Source: Diaporthe sp. PMI_573 (Eukaryota > Ascomycota > Sordariomycetes > Diaporthales > Diaporthaceae). From it: a stretch of DNA of 64,000 nucleotides. This document shows, piece by piece, positions 40,565-51,111 of this stretch (positions are counted from its first letter, which is position 1; each line of letters starts with the position of its first letter). A program made the translations under genes and the position numbers. Location: the NCBI GenBank assembly GCA_021399435.1, contig JAJTUP010000002.1, forward strand, positions 1,984,001 to 2,048,000. Reading direction: 5' to 3'. The notes beneath the pieces were generated by a model. The model searched no databases, was not told the DNA's origin, and saw only the letters and a list, made by a program, of their open reading frames with translations.

Positions 40565-41779
40565 TCACCACGGAAATCGATTAGCCTCCTCATCTTTTGA
40601 CACATCCAGCCCCCGATCAAGCTGTTTCTGATGCTCTTTATCCAGATATTCGAGGAGAACACCCTCATACTTCTCTGCCCCTTTGTACCTCCTCACGTCC
40701 GTACCCCAACTGCGCACAGCACTCGCCAGCCTCCCGGGAACATGGTCCTCCCTTGCAATATCGGTAACAGGATGGAAGTAGGTCCTGATCGTGAACACGA
40801 CAGCCCCCGTCCGCGGAAGCCTCCTCAGCGTCTGTCTCTCCGACCTGAACATGTGGTGCTCGACAGCACGGTTCTTCTGCGCCGTGTCCCAGCTGATGGC
40901 TGGGCTGTCCTCGGACCCGATGCTCCAGCTCCAGGCGAGGTCGTCGTCGACCTGGATAAAGTAGTTGTTGCGCGCGTACATGTCCTCGCACTTGAGCCTC
41001 CTGAAGAAGCTCATCATGCCGCGCTCCAGCTTCTCCTTGAACTGCGGGACGTCGCCCGAGGTGTGGATATCCGACAGCGGCATCCCGACCTTGTCCTCTA
41101 GGCGCCAGAAGCCGGGCAGAAGAATCGCACCTGATAATAGGTAGTACTGCCCATCCGGCCTTTCGAACATCAGAGCCAAGTCATCCTGCACTAGTCTGGC
41201 ACATGTCTGGATCGGGTCCTCCTTCAGCGGCCTCTCGACGATATTGAACTTCTCGCCAGACCAGAGATTATCGATACCAACGTCCGTCCGCTTGTAGAGA
41301 GTGGGATACCGTGCCGGCAGATACTGAGTCAACTCCTCAAGCAGCTCCACCGCGGCAGGGTAGGCCTCGGGCATTGTGAGGCAGCACTTAGCACCGCGCT
41401 CTGCGATTCGACGGGCCTTATCAGCGTGGTAACGTGGGTATTGGCTATCTAGTTGGATCCAATCGTCGAACTGAACTGTCCGCAGACCCATGGTGACATT
41501 GTACTTGGGGCCATAGCGAAAAGCTCTGTATGGAAGGGGCTTAGTTGTCTCTACGGACCAGTCAGGGTAGGGCGGGGGTCTGGGTGTTTGAAAGCTGCTG
41601 GGTGTCCATTCCCCATCGATTCTCTTCTCTGGTGTGCGAGTGCTGAATTTCTCATCATCTCCCCGGCGAGGTATCCCCGCTCTTGCTCGGCGAGTCCTTG
41701 TGATGAGGCGAGCCGCCGCTAGGGATGCGAGGGTGGCGAGGAAGGATAATACATAAAGCGCTGGCTTCGAAATGCACAT
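40565..41779 (-). CDS. DUF3445 protein, haem-dependent oxidative N-demethylase-like
   Basis: Single exon of 404 residues from the first ATG at 41779. The N-terminus has a hydrophobic segment (about 5-26) followed by Arg-rich sequence, consistent with a membrane anchor. The body matches the fungal HRQ/DUF3445 family: WIQLDSQYPRYHADKARR, MPEAYPAAVELLEEL, YLPARYPTLYKR, a central LVQDDLALMF, LLPGFWRLEDKVGMPLSDIH, and the NNYFIQVDDDLAWSW and FRSERQTLRRLPRTGAVVFTIRTY segments. Bacterial relatives are haem enzymes that oxidatively demethylate dimethylamine; the fungal substrate is not known to me. It converges with the GH79 gene, 267 bp apart. Confidence 0.8.
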   Translation of the reverse strand: MCISKPALYVLSFLATLASLAAARLITRTRRARAGIPRRGDDEKFSTRTPEKRIDGEWTPSSFQTPRPPPYPDWSVETTKPLPYRAFRYGPKYNVTMGLRTVQFDDWIQLDSQYPRYHADKARRIAERGAKCCLTMPEAYPAAVELLEELTQYLPARYPTLYKRTDVGIDNLWSGEKFNIVERPLKEDPIQTCARLVQDDLALMFERPDGQYYLLSGAILLPGFWRLEDKVGMPLSDIHTSGDVPQFKEKLERGMMSFFRRLKCEDMYARNNYFIQVDDDLAWSWSIGSEDSPAISWDTAQKNRAVEHHMFRSERQTLRRLPRTGAVVFTIRTYFHPVTDIAREDHVPGRLASAVRSWGTDVRRYKGAEKYEGVLLEYLDKEHQKQLDRGLDVSKDEEANRFPW

Positions 41780-42906
41780 GTTGATGGTCAGGTAACAAAT
41801 TAATAAGCTTTTGAGTGCCAAAAGGAAGGAGCAGAAGTCATAGCTAACGAAAGTGTTTCAACTGGTTTTTAATATCGTCAGCTGTGATTATGGTAATAGT
41901 TCTTTTATGATCTTCTACCATTTGTAGTCGCCAGTTGAGTTCAAGCTAATGTTGAAAGGCGATCTGGGCAAGATAAGAGGCCGTTAATCATTGCCAAGTC
42001 CCACGTCATGTGGGCATGATAGCTGCCGGGTGAACCTCCGAGATAGGCGGCAGCTGGTTACGTGCCGCTAAAAGCTGGGGAAATCGATTTGGGGCATTGA
42101 GGAAAGAAACGGCAGACGGCCAGTGAGATAAGACGGTAGTGGGCTTGCAGACGATGTGGAGAAGAACGCACCATCCGCTCCTAGCTGACTACCATCCGGA
42201 CCTATCTCCTGGTGTGAAGAACTTGTAGCACGATGTATAAAGCAGAGGTATTGATCAACCTCCCATAGGGCCTTCCCAGTCAGAATTGAAGTGCAGATTG
42301 TAAGAAACCTTGGAACCTAGAGTCACGGCCGAGCAGATCAAGACTCCAAATTTACGTCGGGACTTGCATGAACGCTGAGCTTCCGCTAAAGGATTGTGCA
42401 AATACATGTCAACGAGATTGACCGAGGAATTTGGAAAATCTCTCAGGGTGTACGAGGCCAATAATATGTGATGGTTCCCATGGACTTGGGAGATTATTCC
42501 GGAATTGTTGAGTGAATCCTTCGGACTAAGGACACACGCCTTAATGGAAGTTTGAGGTAAGGCCGCCGAACCTACTCCGCAATACACCTATTTCTGGAAC
42601 TGACGAGAACATGTCTCAGCTATCAACAAATTTTGTCCAGTTTCAAATATGAGAATACTGAAATGGATACTGCAGACAAGTGCCGGAGTGTAGTATTACT
42701 TCGAAACACAGTTTTCCCCATATACTCGATTTACAATTGCATTTCAAATGTTTTTTATGCATCACCCCATAATGAAGACATGGACCTCCATGCAATTAGC
42801 ACAACATCGTTGGTATGCATAATAGTATACATATACATAAATATGCACATTCAAAATAGGGTCTCATAGAATTGAGTCCCGAATATTTACGTGCTCCCCT
42901 TACATG
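41780..42906. other. Intergenic
   Basis: Promoter of the DUF3445 gene and 3' flank of the MFS gene. AT-richer than average between about 42600 and 42880. No coding evidence. Confidence 0.6.
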
Positions 42907-44764
42907 TCAGATTGTAAACCTCCACTCGGGGTGATCATCACCCATGTTATCCACATCAGGCTCGTCCAACCTCCAGTCCCTCTCACCCCGATCTCTCTTC
43001 TTGTTTTCTCTCCGCACACCAAAGAACAAAGCCGTACACGCAGCTCCACATATCCACACAAGGGCGAGGCTTACTCCGTACCCCGTCCAATATTCGGGCG
43101 CTTCTGACTGAAAATAGATGTTGCTAGCCACGATACCTCCACAGTTGCCGAAACCAACTTGCATGGCTGCGGCAATAGATCGCTTGTAGTGCCCGCTGAC
43201 ATTATTCTGTAGCCAGGTCAAGGTGACAGGCTGAGTGATGTAGCCGCCGCTGACAATTAGAAACAGAGCAAAGTATTTGACTCCGACAGAGATCCTGAGC
43301 TGGCAGAGGAGCAGGATGTAGCCAATGCTTGCAACCATCACACCGACCATAGTGAACGTGTACCGGTGACGCATTCGATCAGTCAAGTAAGCTGTTGTGA
43401 TACAACACACGGTTGCAACTGCAAAGATTGGGATGCTGCGAACCTGGGCCTCTTCGGCTCTATATCCCAGCTGTTGGATAATTGTCGGGATGAAAAACTG
43501 TAAGCTAATCAGTATATATGGCCGCGTTGTTCGGAGTTGAAACTTACCGATCCACTGTATCCGGTGTTCACTATGCTGTAGAATTCAAGGCTTCTGGTCA
43601 GCTGGAACTGAGCCACGGAATTAAGTGAGATAACTCACCCAAAATACATCAAAATACCACAATAAATCTTCCAGTCACTGAAGATGCGCTTTCCTGACAT
43701 CTTATCAAGGCGATCCATTTTGGCTTCGCCCCTATCTTGTGCGAGTCGAGCGATTAAGATCTTCCGCTCGTCATCGTTGAGGAACTTGGCTTTCTCCGGC
43801 CAATCTGCCGTGAAGAACTTTGATGCGGCCCCGATGACTACCGTCACCAGCCCCTCGATAATAAAGATCCTGTCCGACTTTCATAAGCATGAGCGCTCAC
43901 CAGGGTTATTCTTGTGTGTGTTTGACGCCAGAGTGGGTGACAAGGACGCACCATCTCCATGCGTTGTACCCGCCGACGTCGCGCATATTGGCGATAGCAT
44001 AAGCGAGAAGGCCAGAGACGGCGCCTGCCATGATACTCGCAGAAAAGAACAGCGACAGACGCCATTGCAGCTCGAATCGGGGGTAATACATGCTGATCAG
44101 ATAGACACAGCCTTCCTGCAGTCAGCCTGGGAACGTGAACTTGAACACACATATCAGAGTTGCATAAATTACCAGGGAAGACACCGGCTTCGAAGAGCCC
44201 TAACAGAAACCGACAGGCGATGAGGCCGCCGACGTTGTTGACCAGGCCTTGACCAACGGTAGCGATTCCCCATAAAATCTGTAAGAGTCAGCATCGATGG
44301 AATTCTAGTTTTTCATGTAGATATATTGTGGGGAACTTTACCATGATAATACTAAGCCACGTTGAAGGCGCAACACGTTTGATAATGATATTGCTGGGAA
44401 TCTCGAAAAGAATGTATGGCACGAAAAAGATGAAAAGGGCTATATTGTAGTCGTGACCGGTCATGTTGAGATCTTCCACCATTCCCTGAATTCTTGCGTT
44501 GCCTATTATTTCTATTCAGTATATTGCAGCAAGTCCTAAGGAGTTCCAAAATAAGGAGTCGGCCTGGGAGGTCTCACCGATGTTCGTCCGATCGAGGAAC
44601 GACAGGAAGAAGAGCAGAGTGATGCAAGGCAACACATGCCGGTCACATTTCCGTCTTAACTTCTTCTCCGCCTCGCTGTCCCATGACAACGCCTGGGACT
44701 TGCTAACGTCGTCATGAGCAACCTCAGGGGCCTTTTCCTCGATCTCACCGCTCGTAGATGCCAT
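42907..44764 (-). pseudogene. Dal5-like MFS transporter (anion:cation symporter family), frameshifted
   Basis: Seven exons on the minus strand: 44764-44578, 44502-44342, 44278-44173, 44111-43952, 43869-43639, 43575-43548 (28 bp), 43498-42907. About 487 residues if read through. It belongs to the allantoate/nicotinate permease group of fungal MFS transporters: short cytosolic N-terminus, FLDRTNIGNAR in helix 1, FEIPSNIII in helix 2, CRFLLGLFEAGVFPG in helix 4, and a C-terminal WRLDEPDV-type tail. In the last exon the family motif EEAQVRSIP is broken by one extra base at about 43440-43441: the codon for Arg reads CCGC instead of CGC, and the frames before and after differ by one. All exon phases up to there agree, so either the gene is recently inactivated or this is a base-call error. 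Substrate unknown. Confidence 0.78.
43440..43441 (-). other. Frameshift point in MFS gene
   Basis: One extra C on the coding strand between GTT and CGC of the conserved QVRSIP segment. No splice signals nearby could account for it. Confidence 0.7.
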
Positions 44765-46077
44765 GGCGGATTAATCTTTTAAAGTGGGCGAGATGACAAC
44801 GATGGTGTTAAGGTGAAGCGATGAGTGTAAACCAACGAGACCAGGTGGGGAGAACTGGGTCACTTTTGAGGATTGGATTAACCGCTGGTCCAGCCGAATA
44901 ATACAAATGAGGTTACAACGCATGAGAGACTCAGGCAGTTGCAGCAAAGCCAAAGTCTAATTCCCTGGCATATGTAGGCATGCCAAAGTACCGAGTACCG
45001 ACTGCCTTTCCCCGCAGCCCCAAATGCCGAGCGAGCGAGGGTGGGAAATTGACGATCACCCGCCGCCATAGCTTATTTTTTTTTAAGCTCTGAACGGCTA
45101 TTCCCTGCGGCTGTTGATTTGCACCTCTTCCGTGACGACCCTGGCGAGGGTTGGATATGCGCCATGAGGGGTGGACACTGACGAAATCAAACACGTGTGT
45201 GGGCGTGTGCGACTCACCATGACAGGACTGACAGATAGTGCTGAATACGACAGACCAGTAGGAGTCTTTGGAAGGCTCGTTTGTTCACGCCCAGGACCTC
45301 TGTGCCCAGAACACTTATTCACGGATGCATATCTCAGTGGTTCGGTGCCATCCGATGTCGTCCATGAGGGAATTCTCATCCGTGTGGCTGGATTGGGACA
45401 TCCTTGGGACAACATTGACTATGGAGTTAAATACACTCAGCTTCTTAGGGCTTGTGGGAATGAACGATGGTCGCCGGTTATCCGTGACTATCAGGGAATC
45501 AAGGGGCATTGTTTACCTCCATAGAAAGTTAGCCCAGAACAACCATGAAAAGTAAATTCAAACGTTCAAAAGTTTCCTTGATAACATCTCTGGTGACCTG
45601 CAAGTCCTGTTCTCCTTACTAGAATCGATTTGGACTAGTTGACCCGGCCACACACAATTCAGCGCGCAGAAGATCTTGTGCTTTGTTTACTAAGCTACAG
45701 CCGCACACCTGGTCATACTGTGATATGTAATTAGTTGCCAGGAGACTCGGTACAATGGGACAGGAGACCCCAATTCGTCTATGTAGTGGAGTGCAGGAGA
45801 ATTCAACCTTACTATGAACCCCTCCCGTTGGATTTCAATGCAATCAGAACAAAGCTTGAACATGTTAGCTGGGTCCATGCTCTTTGAAAGGAGATACTTT
45901 GGATGCCGTCCACGATGAATATTATGGTTAAATGAAGGCTTTTGGGCACAGAGTTGTCACAGGGACAGAGGACTGAGGAAGGAGGGAGGTGGCGAATGAA
46001 ACTGAGTCACTTCTTTGACACGTCAACGTTGGATGGCAATGCCTCCAAGGTGAGACTATGTTAATATCTAAGCAATT

Positions 46078-46236
46078 AAGTCAGAGTGATGATGAGGACG
46101 ACAAGGAAGATAAAGATGCATTTGTTGACAACAATAACACAGGCAACTCCAGGGCCAACAAGCTGAAAATGAAAAAGCACACGCAGATGCTCTGGGAGCA
46201 CTACATCAAGGATCAAAAGCTTCCTAAGGATTAGCT
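46078..46236 (+). other. Unassigned coding-looking fragment
   Basis: An open frame without an ATG start encodes an acidic stretch (SDDEDDKEDKDAF) followed by KKHTQMLWEHYIKDQ and a stop at 46234-46236. Another frame continues with KDQYGEDGENSPAFN. The frame switching suggests an old, decayed gene, perhaps of a mobile element. No family identified. Confidence 0.2.
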
Positions 46237-46639
46237 TATCCCGACAAAGTACAGGATGTTATTTACGCATAAAGATCAGTACGGGGAGGATGGAGAAAAC
46301 TCACCTGCCTTCAATGTAGTGATTGTGGATTATGAATTGTGAATTGTGGCAGTGAATATGGGGGTCACATGAAAGGGGGGGTCCTTGTTATTTAAAAGGT
46401 GCCTTCGGCCCTTCTGCTGTCAGATTCTAGCCACCATGCCCACTTTGAATACAAACATCGCACATTTTGCCAGTCCCAGTCGACCCTGCCACAATTGGTA
46501 GCTACAAACAACGTTCTAACCAGCAATCAGCGACATAGTTATTTGAAAAGATGCCATCCGCTTGAACGGCGACGTCCACTGCCCGAAAATCTACAGTACG
46601 GCCAAGTCTTCAACGTCACCGCCACGCCTGAATCCCGCA

Positions 46640-46860
46640 GTACGGCTATTATACACTCATATACTAAGAGTTGTCTTTTAAACAAGTATAAAAGCTACTA
46701 TTACTCTTTATATTTCTCTTTGTTTACCTTAATTACTAAATATTAGATATTTTAGTTTATTTATTACAAAATTAAGCCTATAATTATAAATATCAGTAAG
46801 CTACTAGGTATATGTGTTTTGCTAAACAGGTAAAGCTGGTACATTAAATTTTGTATAGGG
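46640..46860. other. AT-rich island
   Basis: About 220 bp dominated by TTTA, TAAT and ATTA, in sharp contrast to surrounding GC-richer DNA. Composition like this is typical of repeat-induced point mutation (RIP) in ascomycetes, but no parent element is recognisable. Confidence 0.6.
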
Positions 46861-46900
46861 CCTAGGGTAACATTGAAGTTCTGCTTCATCAGCTTGATTG

Positions 46901-46924
46901 CCCCCCCCACCCCCCAACCCCCCT
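46901..46924. repeat. C-rich tract
   Basis: Eight C, then A and further C runs separated by A pairs. Confidence 0.85.
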
Positions 46925-48307
46925 AGTTGAGCAGGTAGTACCTTGCGGGTGAGATCAGTCGCACTTAGCCTTGGTATCTAGCAGAGAACGATTGGGGTGA
47001 GAAATATCTTCCTAGGTACGAAACAGTCAACAGACAATTATAGCTTGAAGATCAGTATATGAAGAACAAGTGCACTGTTGAGAGTCAAAATGCAGGCAGA
47101 GAATCGTGAGCGTCTTTCCCAATACTTGGTCGCTCTGACCGGAGTTGATGTGTGGCTTGGTATGAGTTGCCGGGGTTGTGGCTCTGTCAATGGTGTTTGG
47201 CGGGGGGACGATGAAGGTGGCGCAGAATGCGAGGCCGAGGCCTGGGAACGGCTGACGGCTTTTTCCTGATTGGCTGATTGGTGCGTCTGGGTGTGAAGGC
47301 CCCCGCCCAAGCCTGAGCGGCTATTGGCACGACTGGAGCTCTGGAAAGGCGGCATTTTTCTTGACCAGGACAGCCACTTTCGGAAGCTGGCAAAACACAG
47401 ATGGAGAGGGAAGGGACAGGAGGAGGGACAGTAGCCGACAGCAGCCCAGGCGGTGGGACTTTGATTGGAACGTCGGAAGCATGGGATCTTGGAATTGACG
47501 TGGCCGCCGATGGCGCAGGCGAGGGGAGAATATGCTGCAGTCGTGGCCTGGTCTTGCTCTTGATTGGGGCACCGGGAATCCAATGGTGAGCCCAAGTAGA
47601 GACACCCACGAGAACAGAAGCGAGGGAGGGCGAGAGGGACAGGGAGGGAAATGCACCTGAGAGAAAGCGGGGGCGAGCAAGAGGCGAGACCCAAAGGTGA
47701 GCCTCGTCTTATTGGATTGGAGCGGGGAGGTCGAGGGACTTGGGGCTGTTAGCGATTTGGCGTGTGGGGGAAAGTAGAGATACTCCGTACGAGGCTGTCC
47801 TGCGCAACACAAGCTCCAAGCCCCCCTCCCCCCCTTTCACGCCGTGGCTAACGTGCCGCCCGCTCTGCCGTTGCTAAGTGGTCGAGAGCTGGGCAGGTGG
47901 GTCGGGCTGCGCTGTAGACTCCTCACTTCCATGCAGCCAGCAGCTATCTGTCAGCTACTACTGTGTAGGCAGGTCTAAGCCGAGCAGCTTACTCCGCTTT
48001 CCCTTCTGAAAGGGCTGCCGGCCTCGCCCTGACCGCCCACGCCACGAGGCTCTCAGCCGTCCCTCTTTCACTTCCTCCGCCCCAGCCTTGGACTTTGCCT
48101 GTCCACCACAATCAACACGCAACCACAACCACAACCTCAACTTCCACCACCTTCCCACTCCCCTCTCCTTTCCGCCGCCAACAAGACATTGTTTCATGGT
48201 CTCCGAATAACCTGCACCCGGGGGTCCAAGCCGAGTGCAGTTCGCCTTGATTTGCCGCTCACGTATCAGCCCCGGCCCGGCGCAGCCCAGCGCGTGCACA
48301 GCTCAAG

Positions 48308-51111
48308 ATGGATCCTCCCAACAAGCGACGTAGGCTTGCGCCAAAGGTCCCAGAACCTGCCCCTATCCCCACAGCTTCAGCAGTAGCAGCAGCAGCAGCA
48401 GCAGCAGCCGCCGCCGCCACTGTTCCTACCCCTGCGACCACGCCCCAGCAGGCTCAGTATAGTCCTGAGCAGGTGAGCACTTGGATCAATTCGCCCCAAC
48501 ACCTAACCTATCACGCGTGCTTCTAGGACTGACCGCGATACCCTCACATTCAGACCCGCCAGCATTTCCCCGTGCAGGAACCTGCCCACGCCCAGGCCCA
48601 TGCCGCTGAACGCCATGACTTTGAATCCTTTGCCCGCCACTTGCAGGATGCTGCCATGCTCATATACCGCAAGATGGAGAAGACGCCCTCCTACACCAGT
48701 GCCTCCGTCCTGCTCCTGCGCTGGGAGGAGGATACGTCCGTAGACCACGAGCTGGTCGCCCTGGAGAAGGTCTTCCGTGAAAAGTACAACTACCACACGG
48801 ACAAGTGGGCAATACCTACCGTGCCGAACCCCAGCATCAAGCTCAGTCTCCAGATGGCCGGTTTCATGGACAATGCTAGGAGCGACCACTTACTGATCAT
48901 CTACTATGCCGGCCATGGCTACGTCGGCGCCGACAAGCAGCTTTACTGGGCAAGGTGAGTGAACATGTGCCTAGAAGTGCCATGCCACCTTGTCAGGGGA
49001 GACCTCGTGTGTCCAGCAGACTGACCACGCTCCGTAGCAACACCCGAGAGGATGCCTGCAAGCTGAAGTGGAGCGGCGTGCGGTGTCTTTTCGAGGATGC
49101 CTCGTCCGACATCCTCCTCCTCCTGGATACGTGCGCCATCCACGATGCCCCGGTGGCTGGCAGCCACGGTGTCAAGCAGGCTATCGCAGCCTACAGTCCC
49201 GGCCAGAGGGATGCCGAGTATCACACTCGTTCCTTCACAGCCCACCTGGTTGATTCCCTTTACAAGCTCAGCTCCGGGAGGCCATTTCCTGTCCAGCGCC
49301 TACACGACGAAATAATCCGCCGTAGGAATGATGACCTGACCGCGAGACTAAGCAACGGCGGGGCGGGAAAGCCGGCTCTCGAGAGGATGCCGACTTTCTT
49401 CACACTCACGCCAGGCAAGACCCAGAATCTGACCCTGGCACCTCTTCGCCCAATGCGTACTCCCACCCATGACACAGAGACAAAAGATGGCACTGGATCC
49501 GGCCCGTTGCCTGACCTTACCTTTGACGAGGCCAGGGTGCTTGTCTGCACTACTTTTGTTGGCGACGCAAACCCAGACATGATGTTCTACAATCAGTGGC
49601 TGCAGAAGAAACCACCTATTGCATCCAAGATAACCATGGAGGGCATGTTTCTTGGGCCTCCAACCATGCTCCTGATCTCCATGCCCCAGTCCATCTGGAA
49701 TGTATTCCAACACGACAAGGTCTGTTGCTTCCTGGGCTACATCAACTCTCACAACATGATAGACTTGTACAATGGTCTGGTCAAGTCCACACCTGTGCCT
49801 CCTGCCAACCACAAGGCTGTGGAAGATGGCCGCATCCTTCTCGAGGCCAGAGAGGCGGCCACAAGCAGCCCGGCCAGCAAGAGACGGCACGAGGCGATAG
49901 CCCAGCAGGCGTCCAGCTACTCGGAGCTGCCAATGCGGCAGGAGGCGGCGCCCACGAGGAACCCTCTTCCCAGCTCAGCCCCATCAGCAAGCATGATAGC
50001 GACTACAGCTCCGGCAAGGGACGACGGTGAGGACTCGGCCGAGATGAAGGAGGCAGCCGAGCAGCTCAAAGCATTGAGTCATGTCAGGCACATGAGCGAT
50101 GGGGCGGCAAGTGCCGCCTCTGACCCCCGTCAACGGGACTCTCCATCGTCAAACGGTGCCAGTGAGTCTGGGATGGAAGACGTTCGGTACTCTGCAGACC
50201 TCAATGGCTCTGCATCAAAACCAAAGCCGATAACGCCGGCGCGGAAACCTCTTGCAAAGGCGCAGCCGAAGCAGGACACCCGGTGCAGCCACTGCAGCCA
50301 CGCCCCTTTCAAGGATTCCTCATCGCTGCGCAAACACATCGCCGCTGCCCACACCCGGCCATTCCCCTGTGCGTTCTCTTTCGCCGGGTGCACCAGCACA
50401 TTTGGTTCCAAGAACGAATGGAAGAGACATATTGCATCCCAGCACTTGTGTCTTCAGTACTACCGCTGCTCGGAGTGCCCATCCAGTGCCGCCGAGGGCA
50501 AAGGCAACGAGTTCAACCGAAAGGACCTCTTTACGCAACATCTGAGGAGGATGCACGCCCCGTTCGCCATCAAGAAAGCATTGACAAAAGTCGACAGCAA
50601 ACTGAATTCCGAGTGGGACAATCATGTCAGGGACTTGCAGCAATCTTGTCTGGTCACGCGCCGCGAGCCACCTCAACAGGTTTCATGTCCAAAACCCGAC
50701 TGCGGAAAGGAGTTTGAGGGCCATATCGCCTGGGACGAGTGGACTGAGCATGTAGGTCGCCACATGGAGAAGGGAGATGGCATTAGACTCGGCGTCGACC
50801 CGATGCTGGCCAAGTGGGCACTGGATGAAGGTATCATCGAGCGGGATGAACATGGTGGATACAGATTCTCCACACAGAACGCCAGCAATGGAGACATGGA
50901 CCGACGTGATTCCATCGTCAACAGCTCCTTCGTCTCGGACGGAGGCAGGCTGGAGGTGGAGGATAAGGGGGACAAGCTTGATGATATTGCGAGCGGCGAT
51001 AAATCGGAAGACAACGTCGAAGACAACATCGAAGACGACGAGCACGATCCCAACTCAATCGTAGTGGCCACATCCACCGCTATGCACGACCGGATGGACA
51101 CGGACGACTAG
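48308..51111 (+). CDS. Caspase-like domain protein with four C2H2 zinc fingers
   Basis: Three exons: 48308-48472, 48554-48954, 49038-51111; 879 residues. Order: basic start (NKRRRLAPK, possible nuclear signal), Ala-rich tract (26-37), caspase-like fold (about 100-330), unknown conserved-looking segment (about 345-440; DEARVLVCTTFVGD), disordered Ser/Ala/Pro linker (about 460-600), four C2H2-type fingers (about 605-627, 633-658, 666-695, 739-764), acidic tail. The caspase-like part shows a beta strand and YYAGHGY with His176-Gly177, then LLLLDTCAIHDA with Cys221, the expected positions of the His/Cys dyad of clan CD peptidases (metacaspase and caspase relatives). The second finger has a longer Cys spacing and the third is longer than usual. 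Function is unknown: protease-plus-DNA-binding is inferred from architecture. It could instead be a catalytically weak fold used for protein binding. Confidence 0.8.
48383..48418 (+). repeat. GCA/GCC triplet tract encoding poly-alanine
   Basis: GCA and GCC codons in tandem encode about twelve Ala (residues 26-37), ending in GCCGCCGCCGCC. Repeats of this type vary in length between strains. Confidence 0.85.

Larger units (their letters stand above)
44765..48307. other. Gene-free 3.5 kb region, partly AT-rich
   Basis: MFS promoter at the left, promoter and leader of the caspase-like/C2H2 gene at the right. In between are a short coding-looking fragment (about 46078-46236), an AT-rich island (46640-46860) and a C-rich stretch (46901-46924). 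The open frames at 47.0-47.8 kb lie in GC-rich sequence with no motif and I do not accept them. Confidence 0.55.

Noticed and set aside
38676..44764. Biosynthetic gene cluster including GH79, DUF3445 and MFS genes
   Set aside because: No polyketide synthase, NRPS, terpene synthase or pathway regulator is present.
47038..47694. 218-codon minus-strand frame rich in Ser, Pro and Cys
   Set aside because: Composition of the leader region of the neighbouring gene, no motif and conflicting frames.
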